DNA of 64,000 nt from Nitrospira sp. (GTDB lineage Bacteria; Nitrospirota; Nitrospiria; Nitrospirales; Nitrospiraceae), in NCBI GenBank assembly GCA_024998685.1, contig JACOEH010000007.1:1-64000 (forward strand), in the 5' to 3' direction. A model generated the notes under the pieces. That model saw only the letters and a list, made by a program, of their open reading frames with translations. It was not told the DNA's origin and did not search any database. The translations under genes and the position numbers were made by a program. Positions 53,123 through 61,473 of the stretch are shown here, piece after piece (within the stretch, counting starts at the first letter, position 1; every line of letters starts with the position of its first letter).

Positions 53123-54057
53123 TGCTCTTGGATTTTCGAGATGTTTCGCAACCGGTGATTTCCGTCGTGACACCATCACTCAATCATGGGCGTTTTCTGA
53201 GGCAAACGATCGAAAGTGTAGCGGCGCAGACCTTCCGAAGCTTCGAGCACATTGTCGTCGATGGGGGGTCGACGGATGACACGGTGAAGATCCTGAAAGA
53301 ATTTCCCCATCTCCGGTGGGTATCTGAACGGGACGAACATGTTGTCGAGGCTTATGAAAAAGCCTTCGCGATGGTGAGAGGTCGATACATCATCCAGTGC
53401 TGCGTCTCGGACGGTTTTCTCGATCCGAACTGGTTCAAAAAATGTGTTGAAGTCCTTGAAAAGGATGATGAGGTGTCCTTGGTGTGGGGATTTGCTCAAA
53501 CTATGTCTGAGGAGGGGGATTTACTGAACGTTTCGTTTCAGGAGTTCTTTAACGATCCTCCGCCACAGAAGCAAGACTTTCTGGCCTTTTGGCTGGTAAG
53601 CGGATTCCCTTTACCCGAGGGGAACTATTGCGTGAGAAGCGAGGTGATTCGAGCGTGGTTTCCCGATACCCGGTCGAGTGGTTGGTTGCGAACCTGTCCG
53701 CATCTCGGGTTCATGTACAAGTTTTTTACGGAAGGGTATAGCCCATACTTTATTCCGGTGGTCGCAAACTTCGGCCGCACGCATCACGATCAGCGCAGTC
53801 AGCGTTTGAGCGATGTGGAGAAGCCCGGACAAGTCGCTTATCTCAAGGCTGTGAAAGAGTACGGCAAGAGCCTCCTGAAACGGAATATGGTTCATCGGTT
53901 CCGTAACGGCGCGTCGCAGGTGATCGGGAAGGTCCAGCCGCAGGACCTCGCTTCGCTGAGAAGGAATATGTGGCGACATCGACTGCTCCGCTCTCGTCTG
54001 CTCCGGCGCGATCCGTATACGCTGGCGTTGAAGCTCAAAGCACGAATATTCTGCTGA
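53122..54057 (+). CDS. Family 2 glycosyltransferase
   Basis: The 311-residue protein starts with ISVVTPSLNHGRFLRQTIESV and the GT2 marks IVVDGGSTDDTVKIL, SERDEHVVEAYEKAFAMVRG and a CVSDG in place of the usual DD motif. It probably transfers a sugar to the growing surface polysaccharide. ATG 53122 overlaps the flippase stop with AAGGG ahead. Donor and acceptor unknown. Confidence 0.85.
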   Translation: MLLDFRDVSQPVISVVTPSLNHGRFLRQTIESVAAQTFRSFEHIVVDGGSTDDTVKILKEFPHLRWVSERDEHVVEAYEKAFAMVRGRYIIQCCVSDGFLDPNWFKKCVEVLEKDDEVSLVWGFAQTMSEEGDLLNVSFQEFFNDPPPQKQDFLAFWLVSGFPLPEGNYCVRSEVIRAWFPDTRSSGWLRTCPHLGFMYKFFTEGYSPYFIPVVANFGRTHHDQRSQRLSDVEKPGQVAYLKAVKEYGKSLLKRNMVHRFRNGASQVIGKVQPQDLASLRRNMWRHRLLRSRLLRRDPYTLALKLKARIFC

Positions 54058-54102
54058 CTGAACCGTGGGACCTGGTGGGCTTTTTCATGATTGCAGTTGC
54101 GT

Positions 54103-54121
54103 CATCATGTCCGGCATGATG
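54103..54121 (+). promoter_or_regulatory. Palindrome upstream of the radical SAM gene
   Basis: Arms CATCATG (54103-54109) and CATGATG (54115-54121) pair perfectly around a 5-base loop TCCGG. It lies about 60 bases before the start of the next gene and could be an operator. Confidence 0.3.
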
Positions 54122-54179
54122 CAGAGACCGGCTTCGCGAGAGATATTCCACTCCTAGTCGAGGAGAGATACTGGTCGTG

Positions 54180-55736
54180 ATGGCTACGCCGCGCATGCCT
54201 TCCCGGAGGCTTGATGTGCTTTTCGTCAATGCGGATTCGTCGCTGCAGGCCTATCAGGGCTTGGCGAAGACCTATTCGGCGATCGAGCCTCCCACATGGG
54301 CCTTGTTGCTCGCGCAGTCATGTCGAGCGAAGGACTTCGGCACGGCGATTCTGGATTGTGATGCGGAGAAATTGCCGCTGTCCGAGGCGGTCAACCGTAT
54401 TCAGAGCGCGAATCCCCGGCTGGTCGTGTTCGTCGTGTACGGACAAAATCCCAATTCCGGAACGACCGGAATGATCGGGGCCGGCGCGCTCGCAAAAGAA
54501 CTCAAGCAACATCATCCGAATCTTCCCATTTGTTTCGTGGGATCCCATACCAGCGCATTGCCCATGGAGGTCCTGCAGCTTCCGTTTGTGGACTTTGTAT
54601 TGCTGAATGAGGGCGTGTATGCATTGCACAATCTGTTGCGGACGGATCTTCGTTCCGATTTGGGAGCTGTGAAGGGGATTGGATATAAGGCAGGCAATTC
54701 CGGAGAAACGCGACGAGCAGTCTTGAACGAGCCGCAAGGAGTCGTGCCGCAAGATCGGATGGACATCGATATGCCGGGCTACGCGTGGGATCTCCTGCCA
54801 TACCGGTCACGCCCGCTGGATATGTACCGAGCGCATTTTTGGCATGCCGAGTTCGATCATGGGAAGCGCACACCGTTCGCGGCGATCTATACGTCTCTGG
54901 GGTGCACATTTGCCTGTGATTTCTGCATGATCAACATCGTGAATCGGGTGGATAACGGAAGCGGGATCGATGCCGCTCAGTCACGGGGAATGCGGTTCTG
55001 GAGCGCGAAGTTGATCGCGGGCGAGCTTGAAAAGCTTGCGAAAATGGGGGTGGAGACCGTCCGCATCAGCGACGAAATGTTTTTCTTGAATCGTAAATAC
55101 TACGAGCCTCTCTTGGGAGACATCATCGAACGTGACCTGCGACTGCGGATGTGGGCCTACGCCAGAGTCGATACGGTACGCCATGAGTATATTGACTTGT
55201 TCCGGCGAGCCGGCATCAATTGGCTGGCGCTCGGGATTGAAGCCGGCAACCAAACGGTACGTCAAGAGGTCTCAAAGGGGTCGTTTCAGGAGGTCAACAT
55301 TCGGGCCGTTTGCGACAAGGTGCGGGCCGCCGGGATGAACATCATCAGCAACTACATTTTTGGGTTTCCTGACGATACGCTGGAGACGATGGAGGAAACA
55401 TTGGATTTAGCGCTTGAACTGAATACCGAAATGGCCAATATGTATCCCTGTCAAGCCTTGCCGGGAAGTCCGATGTATCACATGGCCAAACAGCAAGGAT
55501 GGAAGCTGCCGGATAGCTATAGCGGATACGCCTTCCTGTCGTACGATAGCCAGCCTCTTCCCACGAAGCATGTGACGGCGGCGGAGGTGCTGAGATTTCG
55601 GGATGAGGCCTGGCAAAAATACTTTTCAAATCCGATGTACCTGAACTTGGTTGAAGCGAAGTTCGGGGAGAAAGAGCGGGTGAACGTCGAAGCCATGGCC
55701 ACAGTGCGGTTACGGCGGAAACTGCTCGGCGATTGA
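54180..55736 (+). CDS. B12-binding-type radical SAM protein
   Basis: The 518-residue protein has an N-terminal region resembling cobalamin-binding domains (LDVLFVNAD through FVVYGQNPNSG) but no DxHxxG motif, followed by the radical SAM domain with C242xxxC246xxC249 (GCTFACDFC). Such proteins methylate or rearrange unactivated carbons. In a polysaccharide island it may modify a sugar or lipid. GTG 54177 is an alternative start; GAGGAGAG lies 12-20 bases ahead. Confidence 0.85.
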   Translation: MATPRMPSRRLDVLFVNADSSLQAYQGLAKTYSAIEPPTWALLLAQSCRAKDFGTAILDCDAEKLPLSEAVNRIQSANPRLVVFVVYGQNPNSGTTGMIGAGALAKELKQHHPNLPICFVGSHTSALPMEVLQLPFVDFVLLNEGVYALHNLLRTDLRSDLGAVKGIGYKAGNSGETRRAVLNEPQGVVPQDRMDIDMPGYAWDLLPYRSRPLDMYRAHFWHAEFDHGKRTPFAAIYTSLGCTFACDFCMINIVNRVDNGSGIDAAQSRGMRFWSAKLIAGELEKLAKMGVETVRISDEMFFLNRKYYEPLLGDIIERDLRLRMWAYARVDTVRHEYIDLFRRAGINWLALGIEAGNQTVRQEVSKGSFQEVNIRAVCDKVRAAGMNIISNYIFGFPDDTLETMEETLDLALELNTEMANMYPCQALPGSPMYHMAKQQGWKLPDSYSGYAFLSYDSQPLPTKHVTAAEVLRFRDEAWQKYFSNPMYLNLVEAKFGEKERVNVEAMATVRLRRKLLGD

Positions 55737-55784
55737 CTCGATTCCCATGCCTATGAGCGCAGAGGAAACGCGGGATCTTCCGGC

Positions 55785-56786
55785 ATGATCATTACACGAA
55801 CACCGTTCCGCATTTCATTTTTCGGCGGCGGCACCGACTATCCTGCCTGGTATCAGGAGCATGGCGGGGTCGTGCTGGCGACGTCGATCGATAAATACTG
55901 TCATATCAGCTGCCGGTATCTCCCGCCCTTCTTCGAGCACCGGCACCGCATCGTCTATTCGATCATCGAAAATGTGCGCCGCGTCGAGGAGATCAAGCAC
56001 CCTGCCGTCCGCGCCGTTCTTGCCTGGGCCGGCTGCGATGATCAGGGACTCGAGATTCATCACGACGGCGACTTGCCTGCGCGATCGGGTCTGGGGTCCA
56101 GTTCGTCCTTCACCGTCGGATTGATCCATGCCATCGCCGCGTTGCGGGGGAAGTATATTTCCAAAGACGAATTGGCCGCGCAAGCCATCAATATGGAGCA
56201 GCAGATCATCAAGGAAAATGTCGGTTCGCAAGATCAGATCTCGGCCGCATTCGGTGGGTTCAACCGAATCGACTTCAAGCGGAACGATACGTTCCAAGTG
56301 TCGCCCATCATCCTGACCAAAGATCGGTTGCATGAGTTTCAGTCGCATTTGATGCTGTGTTTCACGGGATTTTCCAGAATCGCATCCGAGGTCGCCAAGT
56401 CCAAGATCGCGAACTTTAAGAGCCGGGAAACCGAATTGAAACGCATGAAAGAGATGGTCGACGAAGCTATTCACATCCTACAGAATCCGAAGACGCCGAT
56501 CGAAGAAGTGGGCCGATTGCTTCACCAAAGCTGGCTCTGTAAGCGCAGCCTTTCGGGGCAGGTTTCGACGCCGGAGATCGACCATCTGTACGAGGAAGCC
56601 ATGAGGGTCGGCGCTCTGGGAGGAAAGATTCTAGGGGCCGGCGGGGGGGGATTTATGCTGTTGTTCGTCAAGCCCGGACTGCAATCGAAAGTGCATGAAC
56701 GGCTGAAACATCTGATCCATGTGCCGTTCAGGTTTGAAACCACAGGCAGTCGAGTCGTGTTATATCAGCCGCATGGACTCTCCTAA
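55785..56786 (+). CDS. hddA: GHMP kinase, D-glycero-alpha-D-manno-heptose-7-phosphate kinase-like
   Basis: The 333-residue GHMP kinase starts RTPFRISFFGGGTDYPAWY and has LPARSGLGSSSSF and GGKILGAGGGGFML. The family member HddA phosphorylates heptose 7-phosphate at C1 for GDP-heptose. A nucleotidyltransferase of the HddC type lies at 60727, which supports the assignment. The gene starts 48 bases after the radical SAM gene. A family A element follows directly. Confidence 0.82.
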   Translation: MIITRTPFRISFFGGGTDYPAWYQEHGGVVLATSIDKYCHISCRYLPPFFEHRHRIVYSIIENVRRVEEIKHPAVRAVLAWAGCDDQGLEIHHDGDLPARSGLGSSSSFTVGLIHAIAALRGKYISKDELAAQAINMEQQIIKENVGSQDQISAAFGGFNRIDFKRNDTFQVSPIILTKDRLHEFQSHLMLCFTGFSRIASEVAKSKIANFKSRETELKRMKEMVDEAIHILQNPKTPIEEVGRLLHQSWLCKRSLSGQVSTPEIDHLYEEAMRVGALGGKILGAGGGGFMLLFVKPGLQSKVHERLKHLIHVPFRFETTGSRVVLYQPHGLS

Positions 56787-56997
56787 CCCGCACTATTCAT
56801 GAAGGCTTCTACTGCAACCGCCGACACGCCGCTGCGACAAGCCTGGCCACTAGTTTTACGCGGCCAGGCGGACGGGCTCGCCACTCGGGCCCTCAACATA
56901 CTGTTTCAAGTATGCTTCGGGCCCTCGCGTCTCCACGCGCCCGTCTCGCGTGGCGTCTCAGCGGTTTCGTCACGAACCCTCATGAACAGTGCGGGCT
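56787..56997 (+). mobile_element. Non-coding terminal-inverted-repeat element, family A copy 2
   Basis: A 211-bp copy of the element at 40704-40897. Ends AACCCGCACTATTCATGA and TCATGAACAGTGCGGGCT are inverted repeats; the 27-base core (56893-56919) is identical to copy 1. It fills the gap between the kinase and the reductase gene. No coding capacity. Confidence 0.75.
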
Positions 56998-57001
56998 AAG
57001 C

Positions 57002-57979
57002 ATGATGCTGAAGTATGATGCCTCCATATATGTTGCAGGCCATGCCGGTCTTATCGGCTCGGCGGTCGTTCGTCGATTGGAGCGTGACGGATATCGACCG
57101 CCGATCACCAGACGGCGCAGCGAATTAGAGCTGGAGGATGCCGGACAGGTGTCCGAGTTCTTCGAGAAGGTCCGTCCGGAGTATGTGATTCTCGCTGCCG
57201 GAAGAGTCGGCGGAATAATGGAAAATCAGACATTCCCTGCCGACTTTATGGATGAAAACATGGCCATTCAGCTCAATGTGCTGAAGGCGGCGCGTCGAGC
57301 CGGCGTGCGGAGACTGATTCTATTCGGCTCTTCCTGCATGTATCCCAGGGAATGTTCTCGGCCGATGGCCGAGGATACGCTCTTGTCGGGCACACCTGAA
57401 CCGACGAGCTTGCCGTATGCGATTTCCAAGCTCGCAGGGACGTATCTGTGTCTGGCCTATAACAAACAAGACCACGAGATCCGCTTCATTCCAGTGATTC
57501 CGAATAGTGCCTATGGGCCGTACGATAATTTTGACCCCAAATCAGCCCATGTCTTGTCCGCGCTGATGGCACGTTTCCATCAGGCCAAGGTGAACGGCGA
57601 CGAATCGGTCGCCTTGTGGGGAAGCGGCTCGCCGAGACGGGAGTTCATCCATGCAGATGATATTGCTGCCGCCTGTGTGCATCTGTTAAGGCAAGACAAT
57701 CTTACGGTCGAGCTTCCCCTCAACATTGGAGTGGGTCAGGATGTCTCGATTAAAGAACTGGCTGAATTGATCGCCGAAGTGGTGGGGTACAAGGGGCGGG
57801 TGGAATGGGATCGGACAAAACCTGATGGCGCGCCACGAAAACTTCTGGATAGTGCGAGGATTCAGTCGCTCGGTTGGAAACCACAGATCGGGCTTCCCGA
57901 GGGCTTGTCGGAAACCTATCGGTGGTATGTGGGCCATGTCGAGACGCAGGCCGCATCCATGCAGGAAGTGCGTAGGTAA
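57002..57979 (+). CDS. NAD-dependent epimerase/reductase, GDP-L-fucose synthase-like
   Basis: The 325-residue SDR protein has GHAGLIGSAVVRRL, AAGRVGGIMENQTFPADFM, GSSCMYP, YAISKLAG (catalytic Tyr and Lys), YGPYDNFDP and WGSGSPRREFIHADDIA, which mark the GDP-fucose synthase/GDP-colitose synthase branch. It likely epimerises and reduces a GDP-4-keto sugar. No GDP-mannose 4,6-dehydratase is seen. ATG 57002 follows the family A element; GTG and other earlier starts lie in the element and are rejected. Confidence 0.85.
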   Translation: MMLKYDASIYVAGHAGLIGSAVVRRLERDGYRPPITRRRSELELEDAGQVSEFFEKVRPEYVILAAGRVGGIMENQTFPADFMDENMAIQLNVLKAARRAGVRRLILFGSSCMYPRECSRPMAEDTLLSGTPEPTSLPYAISKLAGTYLCLAYNKQDHEIRFIPVIPNSAYGPYDNFDPKSAHVLSALMARFHQAKVNGDESVALWGSGSPRREFIHADDIAAACVHLLRQDNLTVELPLNIGVGQDVSIKELAELIAEVVGYKGRVEWDRTKPDGAPRKLLDSARIQSLGWKPQIGLPEGLSETYRWYVGHVETQAASMQEVRR

Positions 57980-58077
57980 TCGATGAGGTCTTGGCTTTCG
58001 GTGCTCTGTAGAGTGATGGTTCAATGTGCGGGAACAATGGCCTGCGCACCCGTGCGCAATATGCGAAGGATGGGGAA

Positions 58078-58677
58078 ATGACGAAAGAAGAGTTGATTGC
58101 TTTTGAGGAAGAAATTGCGGTGTTGTTCAACGCGGGAAAGATTCGCGCGCCCATTCATCTGTATTTTGGAAATGAAGAGGCGATGATACGAGTATTTCGT
58201 AACATTCGCGCTCAAGACTGGGTGTTCTGCTCGTGGCGGTCCCATTATCAATGCTTGCTGAAGGGCGTACCGAAAGATCAGGTCCGAGATGAGATCTTGG
58301 CCGGACGATCGATCTCCCTCTGTTTCCCCGAGCAGCGTGTGTTCTCCTCGGCCATCGTCGGTGGTGTCTTGCCGATCGCCGTCGGCGCAGCGATGTCGAT
58401 CCGGCAGCGTGGAGAGGATGCGAAAGTCTACTGTTTCATGGGCGACATGACGGCGGAGACGGGGATTGCGCATGAGGCGATCAAATACAGCCGGAACCAT
58501 CGTTTGCCGATCCATTTCATTGTTGAGGACAACGCGAAATCGGTCTGTACTGATACCAGAGAGGCCTGGAATCAGCCTCGTCTGAGTTTTGAAGACGCAG
58601 CGGATGAATACATCAGTTACTACCGCTACGAAACGAAGTACCCGCATGCAGGCGCCGGCGTCCGGGTTCAATTCTAA
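58078..58677 (+). CDS. TPP-dependent enzyme, E1 alpha-like subunit
   Basis: The 199-residue protein resembles the alpha subunit of 2-oxoacid dehydrogenase E1 and transketolase N-terminal domains: WRSHYQCLLKG (His56), AIVGGVLPIAVGAAM and MGDMTAETGIAHEA... ending in N152, a GDG-to-N TPP-binding pattern. It is much shorter than true E1 alpha. ATG 58078 follows GGGGA; a longer frame is rejected. The beta-like partner follows after 8 bases. It probably transfers a two-carbon unit rather than feeding a dehydrogenase, as no E2 or E3 is present. Confidence 0.85.
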   Translation: MTKEELIAFEEEIAVLFNAGKIRAPIHLYFGNEEAMIRVFRNIRAQDWVFCSWRSHYQCLLKGVPKDQVRDEILAGRSISLCFPEQRVFSSAIVGGVLPIAVGAAMSIRQRGEDAKVYCFMGDMTAETGIAHEAIKYSRNHRLPIHFIVEDNAKSVCTDTREAWNQPRLSFEDAADEYISYYRYETKYPHAGAGVRVQF

Positions 58678-58685
58678 GGTGAGGC

Positions 58686-59222
58686 ATGAAATATTTTGAT
58701 GAACTCAAACGGTCCATGAACTTCCTGGCACAAGACCCGCGGACGATCTTTCTCGGACAAGCGGTGTCCGTTGCCGGTACGGCGATGAGCAACACGCTCA
58801 AAGAGGTGCCGCCGGATCGCTTGATCGAGCTTCCGGTCGCGGAGGAAATGCAGATGGGGATGACGAACGGCTTTGCCTTGACCGGGCTCATTCCCGTGAG
58901 TATTTTCCCGCGATGGAATTTCCTGCTCTTAGGGATCAATCAATTGGTCAACCACTTGGATAAAATTCACGTCATGTCCAACGGAGGGTACAAGACCAAG
59001 GCGATTATCCGGACGGGAATCGGTTCTCAGCGCCCGCTCCATCCGCAGCATCAGCATGTGGGCGACTTTACGGAAGCGATCCGCATGATGTGCGGCACGA
59101 TTGAAGTCATTCGGTTGGAAGAACCGAAAGACGTGTTTCCCGCCTATGAGTGGGCGCTGCTGCGTGACGATGGACGCAGTACCATCATCGTCGAGTATGG
59201 AGACTATTACAACGAGAAATGA
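58686..59222 (+). CDS. TPP-dependent enzyme, E1 beta-like subunit (pyrimidine domain only)
   Basis: The 178-residue protein resembles the pyrimidine-binding domain of E1 beta/transketolase: RTIFLGQAV, IELPVAEEMQMGMTNGFALTG (the activating Glu at about 53) and HPQHQHVGDFTEAIRMM. The C-terminal transketolase domain is missing. With the alpha-like gene it forms a minimal split TPP enzyme. It starts 8 bases after the alpha gene. Actions on sugars by such split pairs are known for branched sugars in avilamycin biosynthesis. Confidence 0.82.
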   Translation: MKYFDELKRSMNFLAQDPRTIFLGQAVSVAGTAMSNTLKEVPPDRLIELPVAEEMQMGMTNGFALTGLIPVSIFPRWNFLLLGINQLVNHLDKIHVMSNGGYKTKAIIRTGIGSQRPLHPQHQHVGDFTEAIRMMCGTIEVIRLEEPKDVFPAYEWALLRDDGRSTIIVEYGDYYNEK

Positions 59223-59300
59223 CGGCCTCTGACGGCGGAAAAACTTGGTTGATGCCGGAGTTTGGCCGGTTTCCATTCGATGCTGATACCAGAATCACTT

Positions 59301-59536
59301 CAGGATGCTCAAAAAGGCTGTCCAGCAAGGCCGCAGCGAGGTCCGCGACGCGAAGAGTAATGAGCGTCACGTCTGCGGACGGGCGCGAGTCGGTGAGCGC
59401 CCAGTGTCTTCAAGGGCGAGGCGTAATCCTTTTTCACCCGCCCACCCCGAGCAGCCGAAGCTGCTCTGTCCCGACTTGGTACGTTGAGCCTCTGAACGAT
59501 GTGAGAACGAAGCTGGCGGACTTTTTCAGCATCCTG
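59301..59536 (+). mobile_element. Non-coding terminal-inverted-repeat element, family B
   Basis: A 236-bp element with ends CAGGATGCTCAAAAAGGC... and ...CTTTTTCAGCATCCTG, inverted with two mismatches over the first 16 bases. It lies between the beta-like TPP gene and the dehydratase gene and reaches to 13 bases before the latter's ATG. No coding capacity. Resembles MITE-type elements. Confidence 0.7.
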
Positions 59537-59549
59537 TGAATAGGTGCCT

Positions 59550-60719
59550 ATGAAATTTCCGCTAATGCGCAACAACATTCTTCGTGAAGATCTGGATGCG
59601 GTGATCGAGCATCTCAAACAGGAAGATCCGATCCTGACGCATGGTCAGAATGTGCGGGCCTTTGAGGCCGAATGGTCTGCTTGGTTGGGAGTGAAGCATA
59701 GTGTCTTCGTCAATTCAGGAGCCTCGGCGAATCTCTTGACGATGGCCGTCCTGAAAATCCGCTATCCTGAGGGCGGTGAGGTGATCGTTCCTCCGTTGGC
59801 CTGGGTGTCCGATATCGCGTCGGTGCTGCAGAACGGATTCAAACCGGTGTTCGTAGACATCGATCCTCGAACCCTGGGGATGGATCCGGCGAAAATTTGT
59901 GCCGCCATGACGGAACGGACCCGCGCGGTGTTCCTGACGCACGTGCAAGGCTTCGATGGACTGGAGGATAGACTGTTGACCGAATTGCAGCAGCGACGTG
60001 TTCCACTGATCGAGGACGTGTGTGAGTCTCATGGGGCCACGCACCATGGCCGGAAATTGGGAAGTTTTGGGTGGATATCGAATTTCTCGTTCTACTATGC
60101 GCACCATATGAGCACGATCGAGGGAGGGATGATTTGCACGAATGATCAGGAGGTGTACCAACAAGCGCGCATGTTGCGGTCTCACGGCATGGTTCGAGAG
60201 GCCAACGACCCAACCGTGCTGGAGGCTTACCGATCAACGTACCCGGAATTAAACCCTGATTTTATTTTTGCGTTCCCGGCCTATAACACCAGAAATACGG
60301 AGATCGGCGGCATCCTGGGCCGGAGCCAACTGAAGCGTTTGGATCGCAATGTGAAGCGACGAACGGAAAATTTGCTGCGATTTCTGACGCAGATCGATTC
60401 TGCCAGGTACCGCATTGACTTCAAGGTCGAGGGATCGAGTAATTACGCGTTCAATCTCGTACTGAAGCATCCGGACAATGTATTGGTCGAGCGGCTCATG
60501 AACGTGATGCGCGAGGCAGGAATCGAGTTTCGACGAGGAAGCGCGGGCGGCGGCAATCAGATTCGCCAGCCGTATTTGCAAGGCATTGTTCCGAAAGATC
60601 ACCACTTGCACTTTCCGGAAACCGAGCATGTCCACTTCTACGGTTTCTACATCGGCAACTATCCGGATCTGCGCGATGAAGAGATCGATGAATTGTGCAA
60701 AGTTCTAAACTCCGCGTGA
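59550..60719 (+). CDS. DegT-family PLP enzyme with His in place of Lys (ColD-like 3-dehydratase)
   Basis: The 389-residue protein has the DegT/DnrJ/EryC1 fold with LIEDVCESHG (D156, cofactor ring contact) and SFYYAHHMSTIEGGM, where H185 stands at the position of the internal aldimine Lys. This replacement is the hallmark of GDP-4-keto-6-deoxymannose 3-dehydratase (ColD) and the CDP-sugar 3-dehydratase E1. So it probably removes the C3 hydroxyl instead of transaminating. ATG 59550 lies 14 bases after the family B element. hddC follows after 7 bases. Confidence 0.85.
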   Translation: MKFPLMRNNILREDLDAVIEHLKQEDPILTHGQNVRAFEAEWSAWLGVKHSVFVNSGASANLLTMAVLKIRYPEGGEVIVPPLAWVSDIASVLQNGFKPVFVDIDPRTLGMDPAKICAAMTERTRAVFLTHVQGFDGLEDRLLTELQQRRVPLIEDVCESHGATHHGRKLGSFGWISNFSFYYAHHMSTIEGGMICTNDQEVYQQARMLRSHGMVREANDPTVLEAYRSTYPELNPDFIFAFPAYNTRNTEIGGILGRSQLKRLDRNVKRRTENLLRFLTQIDSARYRIDFKVEGSSNYAFNLVLKHPDNVLVERLMNVMREAGIEFRRGSAGGGNQIRQPYLQGIVPKDHHLHFPETEHVHFYGFYIGNYPDLRDEEIDELCKVLNSA

Positions 60720-60726
60720 GAGTGCC

Positions 60727-61428
60727 ATGCCTTCGGCCGTAATCCTTGCCGGCGGACTCGGGACCAGGTTACGCAGCGCCGTGCCCGATCTTCCGAAGCC
60801 CATGGCTCCGATCAGCGGCCGCCCCTTTCTTGAATGCCTGCTCAATTATTGGATCAGCCAAGGGGTCAGCCGATTTGTGTTGTCCGTCGGTTACCGGCAC
60901 GAGGCCATCACGGAGCATTTTGGACCTCGATATAAAGGAGTGGAGATTGAGTATGTCGTCGAGGAACGCCCATTGGGGACCGGCGGCGGGTTTCTGGCTG
61001 CCGCGGAGAAAGTCGGCCGCCGCGAGCCGTTTTTGCTTCTGAATGGAGATACCTACTTCGAGGTGGACTGGAACATATTACATGCCTATGCCTTGGAACA
61101 CGACGCGGATTGGTGCTTGTCCTTATTCAGGACGAGTGAGAAGGGGCGGTACATGGGCATCGAGGTGTCGTCTGAGGGACGGATCACGTCGCTGAAGTCC
61201 GGCATTGAGCAGGGCTCTCGCCTTGCCAACGGGGGAGTCTATTGGGTGCATCCACGTATGTTATCCAAAGCTCCGCGTGTGGATGAAAAGCTGTCTTTGG
61301 AAGACGACCTGTTTCCTCGCGCCTTCGCCGCCGGTCGGCGATTGTTCGGCATCGAATTCAAGGGGACGTTTATCGATATCGGAGTGCCCGAGGACTATCA
61401 TCGGGCTTCGGCTCTATTGGCAGGTTAG
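60727..61428 (+). CDS. hddC: Nucleotidyltransferase, D-glycero-alpha-D-manno-heptose-1-phosphate guanylyltransferase-like
   Basis: The 233-residue protein begins AVILAGGLGTRLRSAVPDLPKPMAPI, the nucleotidyltransferase signature, with LLNGDTYFEVDW and FIDIGVPEDYHRA. The HddC branch makes GDP-heptose from heptose 1-phosphate. Paired with hddA (55785) it suggests GDP-D-glycero-alpha-D-manno-heptose as the sugar nucleotide of this island. ATG 60727 is 7 bases after the previous gene. Confidence 0.82.
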   Translation: MPSAVILAGGLGTRLRSAVPDLPKPMAPISGRPFLECLLNYWISQGVSRFVLSVGYRHEAITEHFGPRYKGVEIEYVVEERPLGTGGGFLAAAEKVGRREPFLLLNGDTYFEVDWNILHAYALEHDADWCLSLFRTSEKGRYMGIEVSSEGRITSLKSGIEQGSRLANGGVYWVHPRMLSKAPRVDEKLSLEDDLFPRAFAAGRRLFGIEFKGTFIDIGVPEDYHRASALLAG

Positions 61429-61473
61429 GCCGACAGGAGCACTGTTCATTAATCAGCAAAAGAGGGTATGTCG

